A stretch of 34,722 nucleotides of DNA, taken from NCBI RefSeq assembly GCF_018333375.1, contig NZ_BORW01000043.1:1-34722 (forward strand), written 5' to 3'. This document shows positions 6,785 to 14,754 of this stretch, one piece after another (position 1 is the first letter of the stretch; each line of letters begins with the position of its first letter). The DNA comes from Paenibacillus cookii (GTDB lineage Bacteria; Bacillota; Bacilli; Paenibacillales; Paenibacillaceae). The translations under genes and the position numbers were made by a program. The notes under the pieces are model-generated. The model was not told the origin of the DNA. It saw only the letters and a program-made list of their open reading frames with translations, and searched no databases.

Positions 6785-8803
6785 TTAACCTTCCATATCC
6801 AATAAACGGATAAACTCGTCTTCGTCTTCGATCACCTGGATGCCAAGCTGCTGTGCTTTGGTCAATTTGCTGCCGGCTTTTTCGCCCGCGATGACCAGAT
6901 CCGTCTTCGAGGATACGCTGCCGGTGACTTTGGCTCCCAACGCCTCCAGCCTTTTGGCCGCTTCGTCGCGGGTCAGCTGGTGCAGCGTTCCGGTCAGGAC
7001 GACCGTTTTGCCGCTGAAGAAGGAATCGGTGTTAATGACCTGCGGCGCTTCCGGCGCTTGGGCTTTGACGCCCAAGGCCAGCATTTTTTCGATGCCCGAT
7101 TTCATGAACGGATCCGCGAAAAAGCTTACGATGCTTTCGGCGACGATGCCGCCCACGTCCGGGAGGGCAATCAATTCTTCCACGGTTGCGTTCATGATCG
7201 CATGCAGGTCGCGGAAATGGTCGGCCAGCATTTTCGTCGTCGATTTGCCGGTATTCGGGATGCCCAAGGCAAACAGGAATGACGCAAGATCCCGGTCTTT
7301 GCTTTTTTCCAGCGCGGCAAGCAGGTTGTTCGCCTTCTTCTCTCCAAAACGGTCCAGCTTGATCAGGTCCTCGAACGCCAGCGTGTACAAATCGGCAGGC
7401 TCGCGCACATTCAGCTCATTGTACAGCTGCTCGGCGGTCATGACGCTGAACGTCTCGATGTCCATCGCATCCCGCGAGGCAAAATGGGTGATCCGGCCAA
7501 TGATCTGCGGTTTGCAGTCCAAACGGTTGTTGCAGAACAGATGCGCTCCGCGCTGCTCCAGCGGGAATCCGCAAGCAGGGCAATGCTCCGGGTACACGAT
7601 CTCTTCGCCGTCGCTCTCTTCGGTCACTTTCCCCAAAATTTCCGGGATGACGTCGTTCGAGCGGCGGATAAAGACGCGTGTGCCAAGCGCGTGCTTCAGG
7701 TTTTTCCGTTCGATGTCGCCGATGTTGTTGAGCGTGCAGTTCTGCACCGTCACGCCCGCCAGCTCGACAGGTTCGACGCGCGCCACCGGCGTGATTTTGC
7801 CCGTGCGTCCCACTTCCCAGGAGACGGACTCGAGCACGGTCGTCGTTTCTTCCGCCTCGAACTTGTAGGCGACGGCCCAACGCGGGAACTTATCCGTGTA
7901 TCCCAGCGCCTCCCGCGTACGCATATCGACGATTTTCACGACGGCGCCGTCGATCAGGTAATCGAGTCCCGCACGGCGCTCCTGGATGTCCTCCAGCTGT
8001 TTCGTCACGTCGTCGAAATTTTCGAAATAGAAAATATACGGGTTTACCTTGAAATGATTGTCGCGCAAAAAATCCATCATTTCCTTGTGGGATTCGAAAC
8101 GGATATTGTCGGAGTACCCGACGTTGTAAAAGAATGCGCTGAGCTTGCGCTCGGCCGTGACCTTCGGATTCAGGTTGCGGAGGGCGCCGGCCGCCGCATT
8201 GCGGGCGTTTTTGAGCGGTTCGGCCGCCGTCTGGTTATATTTCTCCAGCACCGACAGGTTCATGATGCCTTCGCCTTGTACTTCGATCGTGCCTTCTGTG
8301 TAAGGGATGGTGAGCGGGACGGATTTGATCGTTTTGACTTGGGCCAAAATGCCTTCGCCAACGACGCCGTTGCCGCGGGTCGCGGCCTGCACCAGCCTGC
8401 CGTCCTTATACGTCAGATTGAGCGTTAAGCCGTCGAATTTCAGTTCGACCGCGTAGCTTGGCTGGGGCAAAGGATTGTCCGGATTTTTGCTGTTATAGTC
8501 CGCCACAAGCTTGGTGACGCGCGCGTTCCAGCTTTGCAGCTGGTCCGCGTTTTGCGCCTTGTCCAGGCTCCACAGCGGCGCCAGATGACGATGCTGAACG
8601 AATCCTTTCAGCAGCTCGCCGCCGACGCGTTGGGTCGGGGAATCCGGCAAAACGACGCCGCTCTCCTTCTCCAAAGCGACCAGCCGATCGTATAAGGCAT
8701 CATACTCTTTATCGCTGATCAGCGGCTTGTCGAGCGTATAATAATGGTAATTCAATTTGTTCAGCTCGGCGACGAGCTGCTCCATCGTAGACATCGGATC
8801 CAT
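6785..8803 (-). CDS. ligA: NAD-dependent DNA ligase LigA, divergent form
   Basis: 672 aa, normal LigA length. It seals nicks in duplex DNA using NAD+ for adenylation. The N-terminal Ia domain (HYYTLDKPLISDKEYDALY) binds NMN. The nucleotidyltransferase motif YAVELKFDGLTLNL has catalytic Lys122. An OB fold follows, then a four-cysteine zinc finger (CPAC...FCNNRLDC), helix-hairpin-helix repeats (about 470-580) and a C-terminal BRCT domain (about 592-668). Several normally conserved stretches are altered: KFDGLT instead of KIDGLA, LWSLDKA instead of the usual MLSLxNA, and RRSNDVIPEI instead of an RAGDVIP-type motif. All catalytic elements remain. GGAGGG lies 8-9 nt upstream of the ATG. It is third in the conserved order pcrB-pcrA-ligA, 129 bp after pcrA, and ends in a strong terminator. 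Confidence 0.96.
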   Translation of the reverse strand: MDPMSTMEQLVAELNKLNYHYYTLDKPLISDKEYDALYDRLVALEKESGVVLPDSPTQRVGGELLKGFVQHRHLAPLWSLDKAQNADQLQSWNARVTKLVADYNSKNPDNPLPQPSYAVELKFDGLTLNLTYKDGRLVQAATRGNGVVGEGILAQVKTIKSVPLTIPYTEGTIEVQGEGIMNLSVLEKYNQTAAEPLKNARNAAAGALRNLNPKVTAERKLSAFFYNVGYSDNIRFESHKEMMDFLRDNHFKVNPYIFYFENFDDVTKQLEDIQERRAGLDYLIDGAVVKIVDMRTREALGYTDKFPRWAVAYKFEAEETTTVLESVSWEVGRTGKITPVARVEPVELAGVTVQNCTLNNIGDIERKNLKHALGTRVFIRRSNDVIPEILGKVTEESDGEEIVYPEHCPACGFPLEQRGAHLFCNNRLDCKPQIIGRITHFASRDAMDIETFSVMTAEQLYNELNVREPADLYTLAFEDLIKLDRFGEKKANNLLAALEKSKDRDLASFLFALGIPNTGKSTTKMLADHFRDLHAIMNATVEELIALPDVGGIVAESIVSFFADPFMKSGIEKMLALGVKAQAPEAPQVINTDSFFSGKTVVLTGTLHQLTRDEAAKRLEALGAKVTGSVSSKTDLVIAGEKAGSKLTKAQQLGIQVIEDEDEFIRLLDMEG

Positions 8804-8932
8804 GCGCGGACCATCCCTCCGTCATATATAATTATTTTTTTCAAAAAGCTTTTAGCTTCGAAAAGAATCGATTCCGTCCCCTCCGCTAATCCAGCATCTA
8901 GCCCAGAACTAATGAAGTTGGATTCTACTTTT

Positions 8933-11263
8933 TTAGCCTTCCACTCTCGTAATCGGCGCAAACCCGGCCAGAAGCCGTTTTACGCCGACAGGCGCCGGAA
9001 ACGCGATTTGCAGCTCTGTATCGTTCCCGATCCCTTTGACCGAAACGACCGTGCCCGTGCCCCATTTGCCGTGGGCAACCTTATCGCCGGCCTTCAAGGT
9101 CGTCAGGTCGGATTTGTCTCCCGATGCCGCCGGCTGCGGCGCGGAAGTCGTGACCGTCACTTTGCTAGACGATCCGGTGGCCCGTGCTGTTGAACCGCTA
9201 AGCGATGAGGTCTGGGTCTGGTTGCTGCGTCCGAAATTGCTTCCGCCGCTGCCGAAGCCCCGTCCGCCGTACGAGCCGCCGATGTTGCCGCCGCGGCGGT
9301 ACCGGTCGCGGGCGACGCCGGTCTCCTCTTTCAGCTCTTCCGGGATTTCATCCAGGAAACGCGATGGCTGGTTCGCCGTCGTCCGCCCGAAAAGCGTCCG
9401 CATCTGCGCGCAGGAGAGGTACAGCTGCTGCTCCGCCCGGGTAATGCCGACATACGCCAAGCGGCGCTCCTCTTCCAATTCTTCGTTGTCCAAAAACGCC
9501 CGGCTGTGCGGGAACACGCCTTCCTCCATGCCGACGATAAACACGATCGGGAACTCCAATCCTTTTGCGCTGTGCATCGTCATAAGAATGACGGCATCGG
9601 ATTGATCCTCGTCTTCGTCGTTCATCGAATCGATGTCGGCAATGAGCGCCAGGTCCGTGAGGAAGGACACCAGCGACTTGTCTTCGTTGTTTTTTTCGAA
9701 TTCCATCGTAACGGACAGGAACTCGTCGATGTTCTCGAGGCGCGACCGCGATTCGATCGTGTTTTCGCGCTGCATTTCGACGCGGTATTCGCTCATCTCC
9801 AGCATTTTTTCGGTGAGCTCCGTGACGGATAAATATTCTACCATTTGATTCAGCGCGGCGATCATATCGTAAAATTCCACCAGCGCGTTGCGCGTTTTGC
9901 CGGCAAACCCGAGATCGTCCACGACCGCAAGCACCTGGAAAATCGACACGCCGCGTTCGGCCGCGGCTGCCGTCAGTTTGGCCACCGAGGTGTCGCCGAT
10001 GCCTCTTTTCGGCACGTTGATGACGCGCGCCAAGCTGAGGTCGTCGTCGGGATTGGATATGAGCCGCAAATAAGCGAGGATATCCTTAATCTCTTTGCGG
10101 TCATAGAACTTGATGCCGCCCACGATTTGGTACGGAATATCGGATTTGATCAAAATTTCCTCGATCACCCGGGATTGCGCGTTGGTGCGGTACAAAATGG
10201 CGTGATCCTGGTACGACTTGCCCTGCTTCACGTTATTGCTGATTTCAGAGGTCACGAAATACCCTTCATCATGTTCCGAATCGGCTCTGTAGATTTTGAT
10301 CTTTGCGCCTTCGCCTTTATCGGTCCACAGATTTTTCGACTTGCGTCCGCTGTTTTGCTTGATGACTGCGTTGGCCGCGTTCAAAATGGTGGCCGTCGAC
10401 CGGTAATTCTGCTCGAGCAGGATGGTGCGGGCTTCCGGATAATCCTCCTCGAAATTGAGGATGTTGCTGATGTCCGCCCCGCGCCAGCGGTAGATCGACT
10501 GGTCGCTGTCGCCCACGACGCAAATGCGGTGATGGCCGTCGGCCAGCATCCGGCACAGCATGTACTGCGCCCGGTTCGTATCCTGGTATTCGTCGACGTG
10601 GATGTATTGGAACTTTTTCTGATAAAAATCCAGCACCTCAGGCACTTCTTTAAACAACTGGATCGTCGCCATGATCAGGTCGTCGAAATCCAGCGAGTTG
10701 TTGCTTTTCAGGCGGCGCTGGTACATGGTGTATACCTTGGCGGCGATGCTTTCCATGAAGTCTCCGGCCTTCTGCTCGTATTGAGCGGGCGTGATCAGTT
10801 CGTTTTTCGCGGCGCTGATCAGGGAAAGCACGGCTTTCGGCTCGAATTTTTTCGTGTCCAGGTTCAGGTCCTTCATGCAGTTCCGCACCAAGGATAACTG
10901 GTCCGTCGAATCCAAAATCGTAAAATTGGAATTAAAGCCGATCCGTTCGATATCCTTGCGGAGAATGCGCACGCACATCGAGTGGAACGTCGATACCCAA
11001 ATGTCGCGGCCTTCATGGCCGACAAGCTTGGTGACGCGTTCCTGCATCTCGCGTGCCGCCTTGTTCGTAAACGTAATCGCCAAAATGCTCCAAGGGGGCG
11101 CTTTGCGGGTGGCGATCAGGTACGCAATCCGGTGCGTCAGCACCCGGGTCTTGCCGCTTCCCGCCCCGGCCAAAATGAGCAGCGGTCCTTCCGTCGCCTC
11201 GACGGCCTGCCGCTGCTGCGGGTTTAACTTTTGAATCGCTTGATGTATATCTATCGGTTGCAT
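8933..11263 (-). CDS. pcrA: ATP-dependent 3'-5' DNA helicase PcrA (UvrD/Rep family)
   Basis: 776 aa superfamily 1A helicase for repair, recombination control and plasmid replication. Motifs in order: Walker A GAGSGKT (33-39); GDSDQSIYRWRGAD, VDEYQDTN and NYRST in the middle; MTMHSAKGLEFPIVF and EEERRLAYVGITRAEQQ near the end of the motor. After about residue 650 come a Gly/Ser/Thr-rich linker and a C-terminal Tudor-like domain (LKAGDKVAHGKWGTGTVVSV). That domain, in B. subtilis and Geobacillus PcrA, contacts RNA polymerase. AGGAAGGAG precedes the ATG at good spacing. It follows pcrB by 43 bp and precedes ligA, an arrangement shared with B. subtilis. Everything expected of a functional PcrA is present. 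Confidence 0.97.
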   Translation of the reverse strand: MQPIDIHQAIQKLNPQQRQAVEATEGPLLILAGAGSGKTRVLTHRIAYLIATRKAPPWSILAITFTNKAAREMQERVTKLVGHEGRDIWVSTFHSMCVRILRKDIERIGFNSNFTILDSTDQLSLVRNCMKDLNLDTKKFEPKAVLSLISAAKNELITPAQYEQKAGDFMESIAAKVYTMYQRRLKSNNSLDFDDLIMATIQLFKEVPEVLDFYQKKFQYIHVDEYQDTNRAQYMLCRMLADGHHRICVVGDSDQSIYRWRGADISNILNFEEDYPEARTILLEQNYRSTATILNAANAVIKQNSGRKSKNLWTDKGEGAKIKIYRADSEHDEGYFVTSEISNNVKQGKSYQDHAILYRTNAQSRVIEEILIKSDIPYQIVGGIKFYDRKEIKDILAYLRLISNPDDDLSLARVINVPKRGIGDTSVAKLTAAAAERGVSIFQVLAVVDDLGFAGKTRNALVEFYDMIAALNQMVEYLSVTELTEKMLEMSEYRVEMQRENTIESRSRLENIDEFLSVTMEFEKNNEDKSLVSFLTDLALIADIDSMNDEDEDQSDAVILMTMHSAKGLEFPIVFIVGMEEGVFPHSRAFLDNEELEEERRLAYVGITRAEQQLYLSCAQMRTLFGRTTANQPSRFLDEIPEELKEETGVARDRYRRGGNIGGSYGGRGFGSGGSNFGRSNQTQTSSLSGSTARATGSSSKVTVTTSAPQPAASGDKSDLTTLKAGDKVAHGKWGTGTVVSVKGIGNDTELQIAFPAPVGVKRLLAGFAPITRVEG

Positions 11264-11306
11264 GCAGGCATGCTCCTTCCTTCATGTCGTTGTAATCCGG
11301 CACAAG

Positions 11307-11993
11307 CTACTTCACGGCCTTGACAGTAAGCAGCGCCTGTTTCAAATCGTCATAAACCGCATTGCCGACGACGATCGTATCGCAAACTGCCGCCGCGGCC
11401 GCCGCGGTTTCCGGATCGTGAATGCCTCCCCCGTAAAACACCTTGGCGCCGTGGACCGACTGGTGGATTTTTCTGACCGTGTCCATGTCGCCGAAGCGTC
11501 CGCTGTATTCGACGTAAACGACCGGCAGGGACATCAGCTTGTCCGCCACCTGCGCATAAGCAGCCGCTCCGTCCGCGTCCAAATCGGTTTGGGCGCCGGT
11601 CAGCCGGGCTACGGTCGAATCCGGATTCAATATAATGTAGCCTTCGGGAACGAGCAGATCCCACGGAATCATATAGCCGTACTCCTCGATGGCCCGCTTG
11701 TGCTGGCCGGTAATCCACGCCGAATCCGCGGTATTCATCACCATCGGAATCATGTACAAATCAAAACCCGGCACAATCATCTCCAGATTGGAAACCTCAA
11801 GCACGCACGGAAGCTCAAATCGGCGCACCCGCGACAGCAAATCGACCGTATTATCGAACGTTACGCCGCTCGAGCCGCCAATCATGATGGCATCCGTTCC
11901 GGACATACATACCGCTTCCAGCGACGCGTCGTCGATCTCCCGGTCCGGGTCCAGCTTAAAAACATGTCTCCATGGTTTGATCATCTGCTTCAA
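11307..11993 (-). CDS. pcrB: Heptaprenylglyceryl phosphate synthase PcrB
   Basis: 228 aa TIM-barrel prenyltransferase that joins sn-glycerol-1-phosphate to heptaprenyl diphosphate, making an archaeal-type ether lipid precursor in Bacillales. Typical segments are HVFKLDPDREI at the start, IMIGGSSGVT (glycerol-phosphate site), YMIPMVMNT, VYVEYSGRFGD, and FYGGGIHDPE with DTIVVGNAVY at the C-terminal phosphate-binding end. The start is TTG at 11993: GGAGGA lies 7 nt upstream, and no in-frame ATG with a comparable site exists before MIKPW. It is the first gene of the pcrB-pcrA-ligA unit, driven by the promoter at 12028-12056. Confidence 0.95.
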   Translation of the reverse strand: MKQMIKPWRHVFKLDPDREIDDASLEAVCMSGTDAIMIGGSSGVTFDNTVDLLSRVRRFELPCVLEVSNLEMIVPGFDLYMIPMVMNTADSAWITGQHKRAIEEYGYMIPWDLLVPEGYIILNPDSTVARLTGAQTDLDADGAAAYAQVADKLMSLPVVYVEYSGRFGDMDTVRKIHQSVHGAKVFYGGGIHDPETAAAAAAVCDTIVVGNAVYDDLKQALLTVKAVK

Positions 11994-12027
11994 ACGTCAT
12001 TCCTCCACGACTTTTTCTCTTAAATCT

Positions 12028-12056
12028 AGTCTATGTCAGCACGGGAGTAGTGTCAA
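12028..12056 (-). promoter_or_regulatory. Sigma-A promoter of the pcrB-pcrA-ligA unit
   Basis: The minus strand has consensus TTGACA (12056-12051), a 17-bp spacer and TAGACT (12033-12028). Transcription would begin near 12020, about 27 nt before the TTG start of pcrB. Confidence 0.75.
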
Positions 12057-12062
12057 TTTCTT

Positions 12063-12081
12063 GTTCGCATTCGATGCGAAC
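12063..12081. promoter_or_regulatory. Perfect 19-bp inverted repeat next to the pcrB promoter
   Basis: GTTCGCAT (12063-12070) and ATGCGAAC (12074-12081) form a perfect dyad with centre TCG. It ends 6 bp upstream of the -35 box of the pcrB promoter, a position suited to an activator or repressor dimer. The half-site orientation (GTTC..GAAC) is opposite to the LexA/DinR box (GAAC..GTTC). It could instead be an RNA hairpin on the plus strand, where ATTTTT follows. Confidence 0.45.
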
Positions 12082-12199
12082 ATTTTTATGGAATTTCCAG
12101 CAAGCGTTAAATAAGACGGCAAAAGGCGAATCAGCCGCGGCTTAAGGTCCGTTTCAGGCTCTTTATGGGGGCTCCGGGAAATTCTGATATTTCAAGCGC

Positions 12200-12230
12200 A
12201 AAAAAGCCACCGACGATATGCCAGCGGCTT
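12200..12230 (-). terminator. Intrinsic terminator after the GDPD-like gene
   Basis: The minus strand reads AAGCCGCTGG, an eight-base loop and a complementary arm with three wobble pairs ending GGCTT, followed by TTTTTT. It begins about 17 nt past the stop codon at 12247 and separates this gene from the pcrB promoter. The segment 12082-12199 between them shows nothing else recognisable. Confidence 0.8.
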
Positions 12231-12246
12231 GCGACTCCCTTTTGTT

Positions 12247-13119
12247 CTATTTTCCCAGCGCGTACAGCCATCCTGCGGATTCCACCTCTTTTTCCGTTAA
12301 AAAGTCCGAGTATACGCCGTTCGCCCCCATCCGCTTAAACCTATTCGCATCAGCGGGTTCGTTGATCGTGTTGACGTAAGCGGCCGCCCCGGCTTTTTTC
12401 AGCTTCGACAAAAAGGAACGGGTCACGCGTTGTTCCGGGATCGTCACCGCATCGATGTCATTTTCCGCTACGAAATCAACGACCTCGTCGTCCGTATCTT
12501 GGGTTGCATACAACGTATAGATGATCGATGGAAAGTCGTAAACGGCCTTGACCGTTTCCAACATTGGCCGGTTATAAATTTGCGGCACCACCCGCTCCAG
12601 CAGCTGCGGATCGCGCGCTTGCGCCGACCTGACCAGCAGCGAAAGCTGACGCTTCCTATCTTCCGAATCCTGCTCCTTCATGTCCGTCACGATATATATG
12701 TCCGGATAACGCTCCATCAGGTCCATGATGTCCTGCCAATCGAGCGGAGCGTAAGCGCCGAGAATTTTGCTGTTTTTGAACTCATTGTAGGTTAAACGTG
12801 CCGCCTGGCGGGCTTCGGGGAGCTGGCCTTCCTGCTGCAGCAGCTCGGTCATCGCCTGCGTCCATTCATGCCTTGCCACCAGATTGCCGTCTTCGGTCAG
12901 CAGCAAATCCACTTCGAATACCCGATTCCCTTTTTCATAATTGGCGATAAAAGCTTCATAAGAATTCGTATACGCATGATCGCGGATGCCTCCCATCGCG
13001 TGGGAAATCACCTTATAATCCGTAAAACCTCCGGTCGTTTCCTGCGAATTGCCCCGGGGCGTCCAGAACAGGATCGCGGCGGTTCCGGCCAGCAGCAGCA
13101 GGGCGATCCATTTTCGCAT
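12247..13119 (-). CDS. Secreted GDPD-like phosphodiesterase with variant active site
   Basis: 290 aa. The N-terminal hydrophobic stretch (about 4-20) is a signal peptide or anchor, so the enzyme acts outside the membrane. The fold is that of glycerophosphodiester phosphodiesterases/PI-PLC-like TIM barrels. His40 is in VISHAMGG, Glu69 and Asp71 in FEVDLLLTEDG, and His84 in VARHEW. IYIVTDMKEQD, AAAYVNTINEP and GVYSDFL resemble later barrel strands. The standard HRG and ENT signatures are replaced by HAMGG and TNS, so the substrate may not be a simple glycerophosphodiester; teichoic-acid or phospholipid head groups are possible. AAAGGA lies about 11 nt before the ATG. It is flanked by terminators on both sides and is likely monocistronic, sitting between housekeeping genes and the polysaccharide locus. 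Confidence 0.8.
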   Translation of the reverse strand: MRKWIALLLLAGTAAILFWTPRGNSQETTGGFTDYKVISHAMGGIRDHAYTNSYEAFIANYEKGNRVFEVDLLLTEDGNLVARHEWTQAMTELLQQEGQLPEARQAARLTYNEFKNSKILGAYAPLDWQDIMDLMERYPDIYIVTDMKEQDSEDRKRQLSLLVRSAQARDPQLLERVVPQIYNRPMLETVKAVYDFPSIIYTLYATQDTDDEVVDFVAENDIDAVTIPEQRVTRSFLSKLKKAGAAAYVNTINEPADANRFKRMGANGVYSDFLTEKEVESAGWLYALGK

Positions 13120-13221
13120 AGCGGTTCACATCCTTTGGCGTCGGGTTATGTATTTATGAACGATGTACCGTCATGTGGAAAATTACCCGGACAAGGATGG
13201 GAAGAAACGAACGGCAAACAT

Positions 13222-13250
13222 AAAAAAGCGACGTGTCGACCACGCCGCTC
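13222..13250 (-). terminator. Intrinsic terminator after the initiating sugar transferase gene
   Basis: The minus strand forms AGCGGCGTG-GTCGA-CACGTCGCT, a nine-pair stem with one G-T wobble, followed by TTTTTT. It lies about 19 nt past the stop codon at 13269 and ends the leftmost transcript of the polysaccharide locus. Confidence 0.88.
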
Positions 13251-13268
13251 TTCGCATCTGAAAATGCT

Positions 13269-14675
13269 TTAATATGCGTTTTTGTTCACGAATCCATTGC
13301 GGATCGTTTTGAAAATGATTTTAATATCGAATAAAAGAGACCAGTTTTCAATGTAAAAAATGTCATGGTTGATGCGCTCTTCGATGGAAGTGTCCCCGCG
13401 CAAGCCGTTGCTCTGCGCCCAGCCGGTAATGCCCGGACGGACATGATGCTTCACCATGTATTTCGGGATTTCTTCCCGGAACTGATCCACGAAATACGGA
13501 CGCTCCGGCCGCGGGCCGACCACGCTCATATGCCCGAACAACACGTTAAAAAATTGCGGCAGCTCATCCAGGCTCGTTTTGCGCAGGAAGGAACCGAACT
13601 TCGTCCGACGGGGGTCGTTTTCGACCGTCCAGCCCGTGTCTTCGGTGCCCGGCGGCAGCTGCTTCATCGAGCGGAATTTGTACATCATGAAGTTGCGCCT
13701 GTTCAGCCCGACCCGTTCCTGCTTAAAAATAATCGGCCCGGGCGACGTCAATTTCACCCCGATGGCGATCGCAAGCATAATGGGCGACGTCAGCACGATG
13801 GCGAACAAGGAAAACGCGATGTCGAACAGCCGTTTAAACATCCGGTTGCCTGCCAAATCGAGCGGAATGTCGCGGACGTTGATCATCGGCATCCCGGCAA
13901 AATTGTCGAAATACGGCCGGGCCGGAAGATAATCGAAAAAGTCGGGGATGATGAGCGTACGTACGCCCGCTTTTTCGCACAGGTTGATGATCTTCGGATA
14001 CTTCGAGTGCGCATCCAGCGGAAGCGCCATGATGACTTCGTCGATCAGCATTTCCTCAAGCACCTTTTCCAGATCGTCTACCGTTCCCAGTATTGGTTTA
14101 TACCGCTTCTCTTCAAGCGAATCCCACTGCTGAAAATCGTCGAGAAAACCGACCACCTCATACCCCATCTCCGGGTACTGCTTCAGATTCTGGTAAAATC
14201 TTTTGCCGAGCGAACCTGCGCCGACGATCAGCACGAACTGGCGGTTATAGCCCTTTTCCCGTATGACCTTGAGGGATACTTTCAGTATGTACCGGTAAAA
14301 CAGGATAAACATGACGAGGGAAACCATGTAAATGGCCAAATACGACCGGGAAATGTTGATTTCCTTCACGAAAAACATCAAGCTGAGCAAAACGAAGATG
14401 CTGATGGCATGCACCTGCACGATTTTGATGAATTCATCCGCAAAGCGCTTTTTTCGCTTCGGGGAATATAAGGCGATCAACATGCCGGTCAAAACGGCAA
14501 TCGCCCCGTAAATAAAGCTCCACATGGCATACGTCTCGATCGGCAAGGGCGCTTCGTAGGGTATCCAGCCGCTTTTAAATCTCAGCCACCAGGCTAACAG
14601 AAAAGAAAACTGGATGAACACAAAATCCGTCAAAACATACATTTGCGTCAAAAACTCCTGATTTTTGCGGATCAC
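13269..14675 (-). CDS. Undecaprenyl-phosphate sugar phosphotransferase (WcaJ/CpsE type), initiator of glycan synthesis
   Basis: 468 aa polyprenol-phosphate hexose-1-phosphate transferase. The N-terminus has four membrane helices (within about 10-130). A CoA-binding-like fold (about 140-260, LIVGAGSLGKRFY) follows, then a fifth hydrophobic segment (about 288-310) and the catalytic bacterial sugar transferase domain. That domain has PIIFKQERVGLN, YKFRSM, TSLDELPQFFNV and VGPRPERP, ending in RPGITGWAQ. It loads the first sugar phosphate (usually glucose or galactose) on undecaprenyl phosphate at the inner leaflet. The start is GTG at 14675 with GGAGGT 6 nt upstream; the overlapping ATG runs at once into a stop. 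In slg clusters the initiator is called WsaP/WsfP; this one looks WcaJ-like. It is GC-rich, unlike the gene upstream. Confidence 0.93.
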   Translation of the reverse strand: MIRKNQEFLTQMYVLTDFVFIQFSFLLAWWLRFKSGWIPYEAPLPIETYAMWSFIYGAIAVLTGMLIALYSPKRKKRFADEFIKIVQVHAISIFVLLSLMFFVKEINISRSYLAIYMVSLVMFILFYRYILKVSLKVIREKGYNRQFVLIVGAGSLGKRFYQNLKQYPEMGYEVVGFLDDFQQWDSLEEKRYKPILGTVDDLEKVLEEMLIDEVIMALPLDAHSKYPKIINLCEKAGVRTLIIPDFFDYLPARPYFDNFAGMPMINVRDIPLDLAGNRMFKRLFDIAFSLFAIVLTSPIMLAIAIGVKLTSPGPIIFKQERVGLNRRNFMMYKFRSMKQLPPGTEDTGWTVENDPRRTKFGSFLRKTSLDELPQFFNVLFGHMSVVGPRPERPYFVDQFREEIPKYMVKHHVRPGITGWAQSNGLRGDTSIEERINHDIFYIENWSLLFDIKIIFKTIRNGFVNKNAY

Positions 14676-14754
14676 ATGCCCACCTCCATATTTCGCTTTA
14701 TTTTTCTAAATCCTATACACACGAAGGCGCTTTAATAACATTCATTTTAAAATC

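Noticed and set aside
8804..8932. Terminator and separate promoter between pcrA and ligA
   Set aside because: Only a 5-bp AAGCT/AGCTT stem and no good -35/-10 pair; the gap is treated as part of one transcript.
9845..10897. Long open frame of 350 codons on the plus strand within pcrA
   Set aside because: It is antisense to a fully conserved helicase, has no recognisable domain, and similar long frames occur opposite other GC-rich genes here (3300-3935, 4807-5865, 5858-6652, 7484-8428).
12063..12081. LexA/DinR box upstream of pcrB
   Set aside because: Half-sites are GTTC...GAAC, the reverse of the GAAC-N4-GTTC arrangement.
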